Part shown: positions 63,805-64,000 of the stretch, one piece after another
Layout: each line of letters opens with the position of its first letter
Numbering within the stretch: position 1 is the first letter of the stretch
Assembly (NCBI RefSeq): GCF_009763255.1
Contig: NZ_WSJB01000019.1
Span: 1-64,000, forward strand
From: Bordetella sp. 02P26C-1
GTDB lineage: Bacteria; Pseudomonadota; Gammaproteobacteria; Burkholderiales; Burkholderiaceae_B
Direction of reading: 5' to 3'
DNA length: 64,000 nucleotides
Program-made: the position numbers and the translations under genes
The notes under the pieces: generated by a model
Databases searched by the model: none
The model's input: the letters and a program-made list of their open reading frames with translations, nothing else
Told to the model about the DNA's origin: nothing

Positions 63805-64000
63805 ATGACATATAAGTTCCGGGTTGCCCTGCGGCCGTCGTGGGTCCTGGAAAGCGGGCCCGACGAGGCACCGCAATCGCTGCACGACCTATTGAGATTG
63901 CTATCGGCCATCGACGCCAGTGGCAACATCGCCGGCGCGTGCAAGGAATGCGAGCTGTCATACCGCCACGCCTGGGGTGTGCTGCGGCGATTCGAGGGGC
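63805..64000 (+). CDS. FdsR-like transcriptional regulator (partial, cut by window end)
   Basis: The first 65 residues of a regulator, ATG at 63805 with AGGAA upstream. It starts MTYKFRVALRPSWVLES. A helix-turn-helix follows (LLRLLSAIDASGNIAGACKECELSYRHAWGVLRRFEG), of the ModE/LysR-like type found in regulators of formate dehydrogenase operons such as FdsR. It is divergent from fdsG, as expected for the regulator of the fds operon. The rest lies outside the window. Confidence 0.75.
   Translation, partial: MTYKFRVALRPSWVLESGPDEAPQSLHDLLRLLSAIDASGNIAGACKECELSYRHAWGVLRRFEG

Overview
The window looks like a chromosome segment of a betaproteobacterium, most likely Alcaligenaceae in Burkholderiales (Bordetella/Achromobacter-like). 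The reasons are the moderately high G+C, four Bug/TctC-type periplasmic receptors without TctAB permeases, GntR-FCD regulators next to catabolic operons, a feoAB locus with a small third gene, and an fdsGBACD formate dehydrogenase operon. I see no rRNA, tRNA, CRISPR array, prophage or insertion sequence. The species is not determined.

Layout. (1) 1-10.3 kb: a TonB-dependent receptor, a large secreted repeat protein with a PaiB-like gene, a small exported protein, the feo ferrous iron operon, and a hydrolase paired with a DUF4105 membrane protein. (2) 10.5-26.3 kb: a catabolic island. It holds a TauE exporter, an MBL hydrolase, an MHS-type MFS transporter, an FMN-dependent monooxygenase with a divergent flavin reductase, DUF4387 plus AtuA-like proteins, an Fe-alcohol dehydrogenase, a LeuCD-type hydro-lyase, a GntR regulator, a Bug receptor, an ICL/PEP-mutase-type lyase, an unusual exported lyase of the argininosuccinate lyase superfamily, and a second GntR. 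(3) 26.4-28.9 kb: kdgD (sugar acid catabolism) and atoE. (4) 29.2-35.1 kb: a four-gene overlapping operon DUF3348, DUF802/MotA-ExbB-like, OmpA/MotB-like, DUF2894. This is an ion-channel motor that resembles ZorAB in layout and is the best candidate for an undescribed system here. (5) 35.4-39.9 kb: two Bug receptors, a class II aldolase, an RraA-type aldolase and a GntR. (6) 40.0-47.5 kb: an aldo/keto reductase, a translationally coupled Hsp20-Lon pair, two ankyrin proteins flanking sodC, and tpm. (7) 47.7-52.2 kb: a GntR, 2-hydroxyacid dehydrogenase, RidA, aminotransferase and Bug cluster. (8) 52.3-57.4 kb: housekeeping and transport genes (CopD-like, YajQ, RhtA-like, split chromate transporter, methyltransferase). 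(9) 57.5-64 kb: the fds operon with a divergent regulator cut by the window end.

How the genes work together. Most of the window is uptake and breakdown of organic acids. Each catabolic block carries its own GntR regulator, usually divergent or first in the operon, and several have clear dyad operators: 15-bp AGTCAT-N3-ATGACT-type sites before gntR and kdgD, a 31-bp perfect palindrome before the Bug/lyase operon, CTGTAATTACAG before the 39.2 kb gntR, and TGTATACA before the 47.7 kb gntR. Iron uptake and redox enzymes (SodC, formate dehydrogenase) make up much of the rest. All functions are read from protein sequence by eye. No database search was run, so family names rest on recognised motifs.
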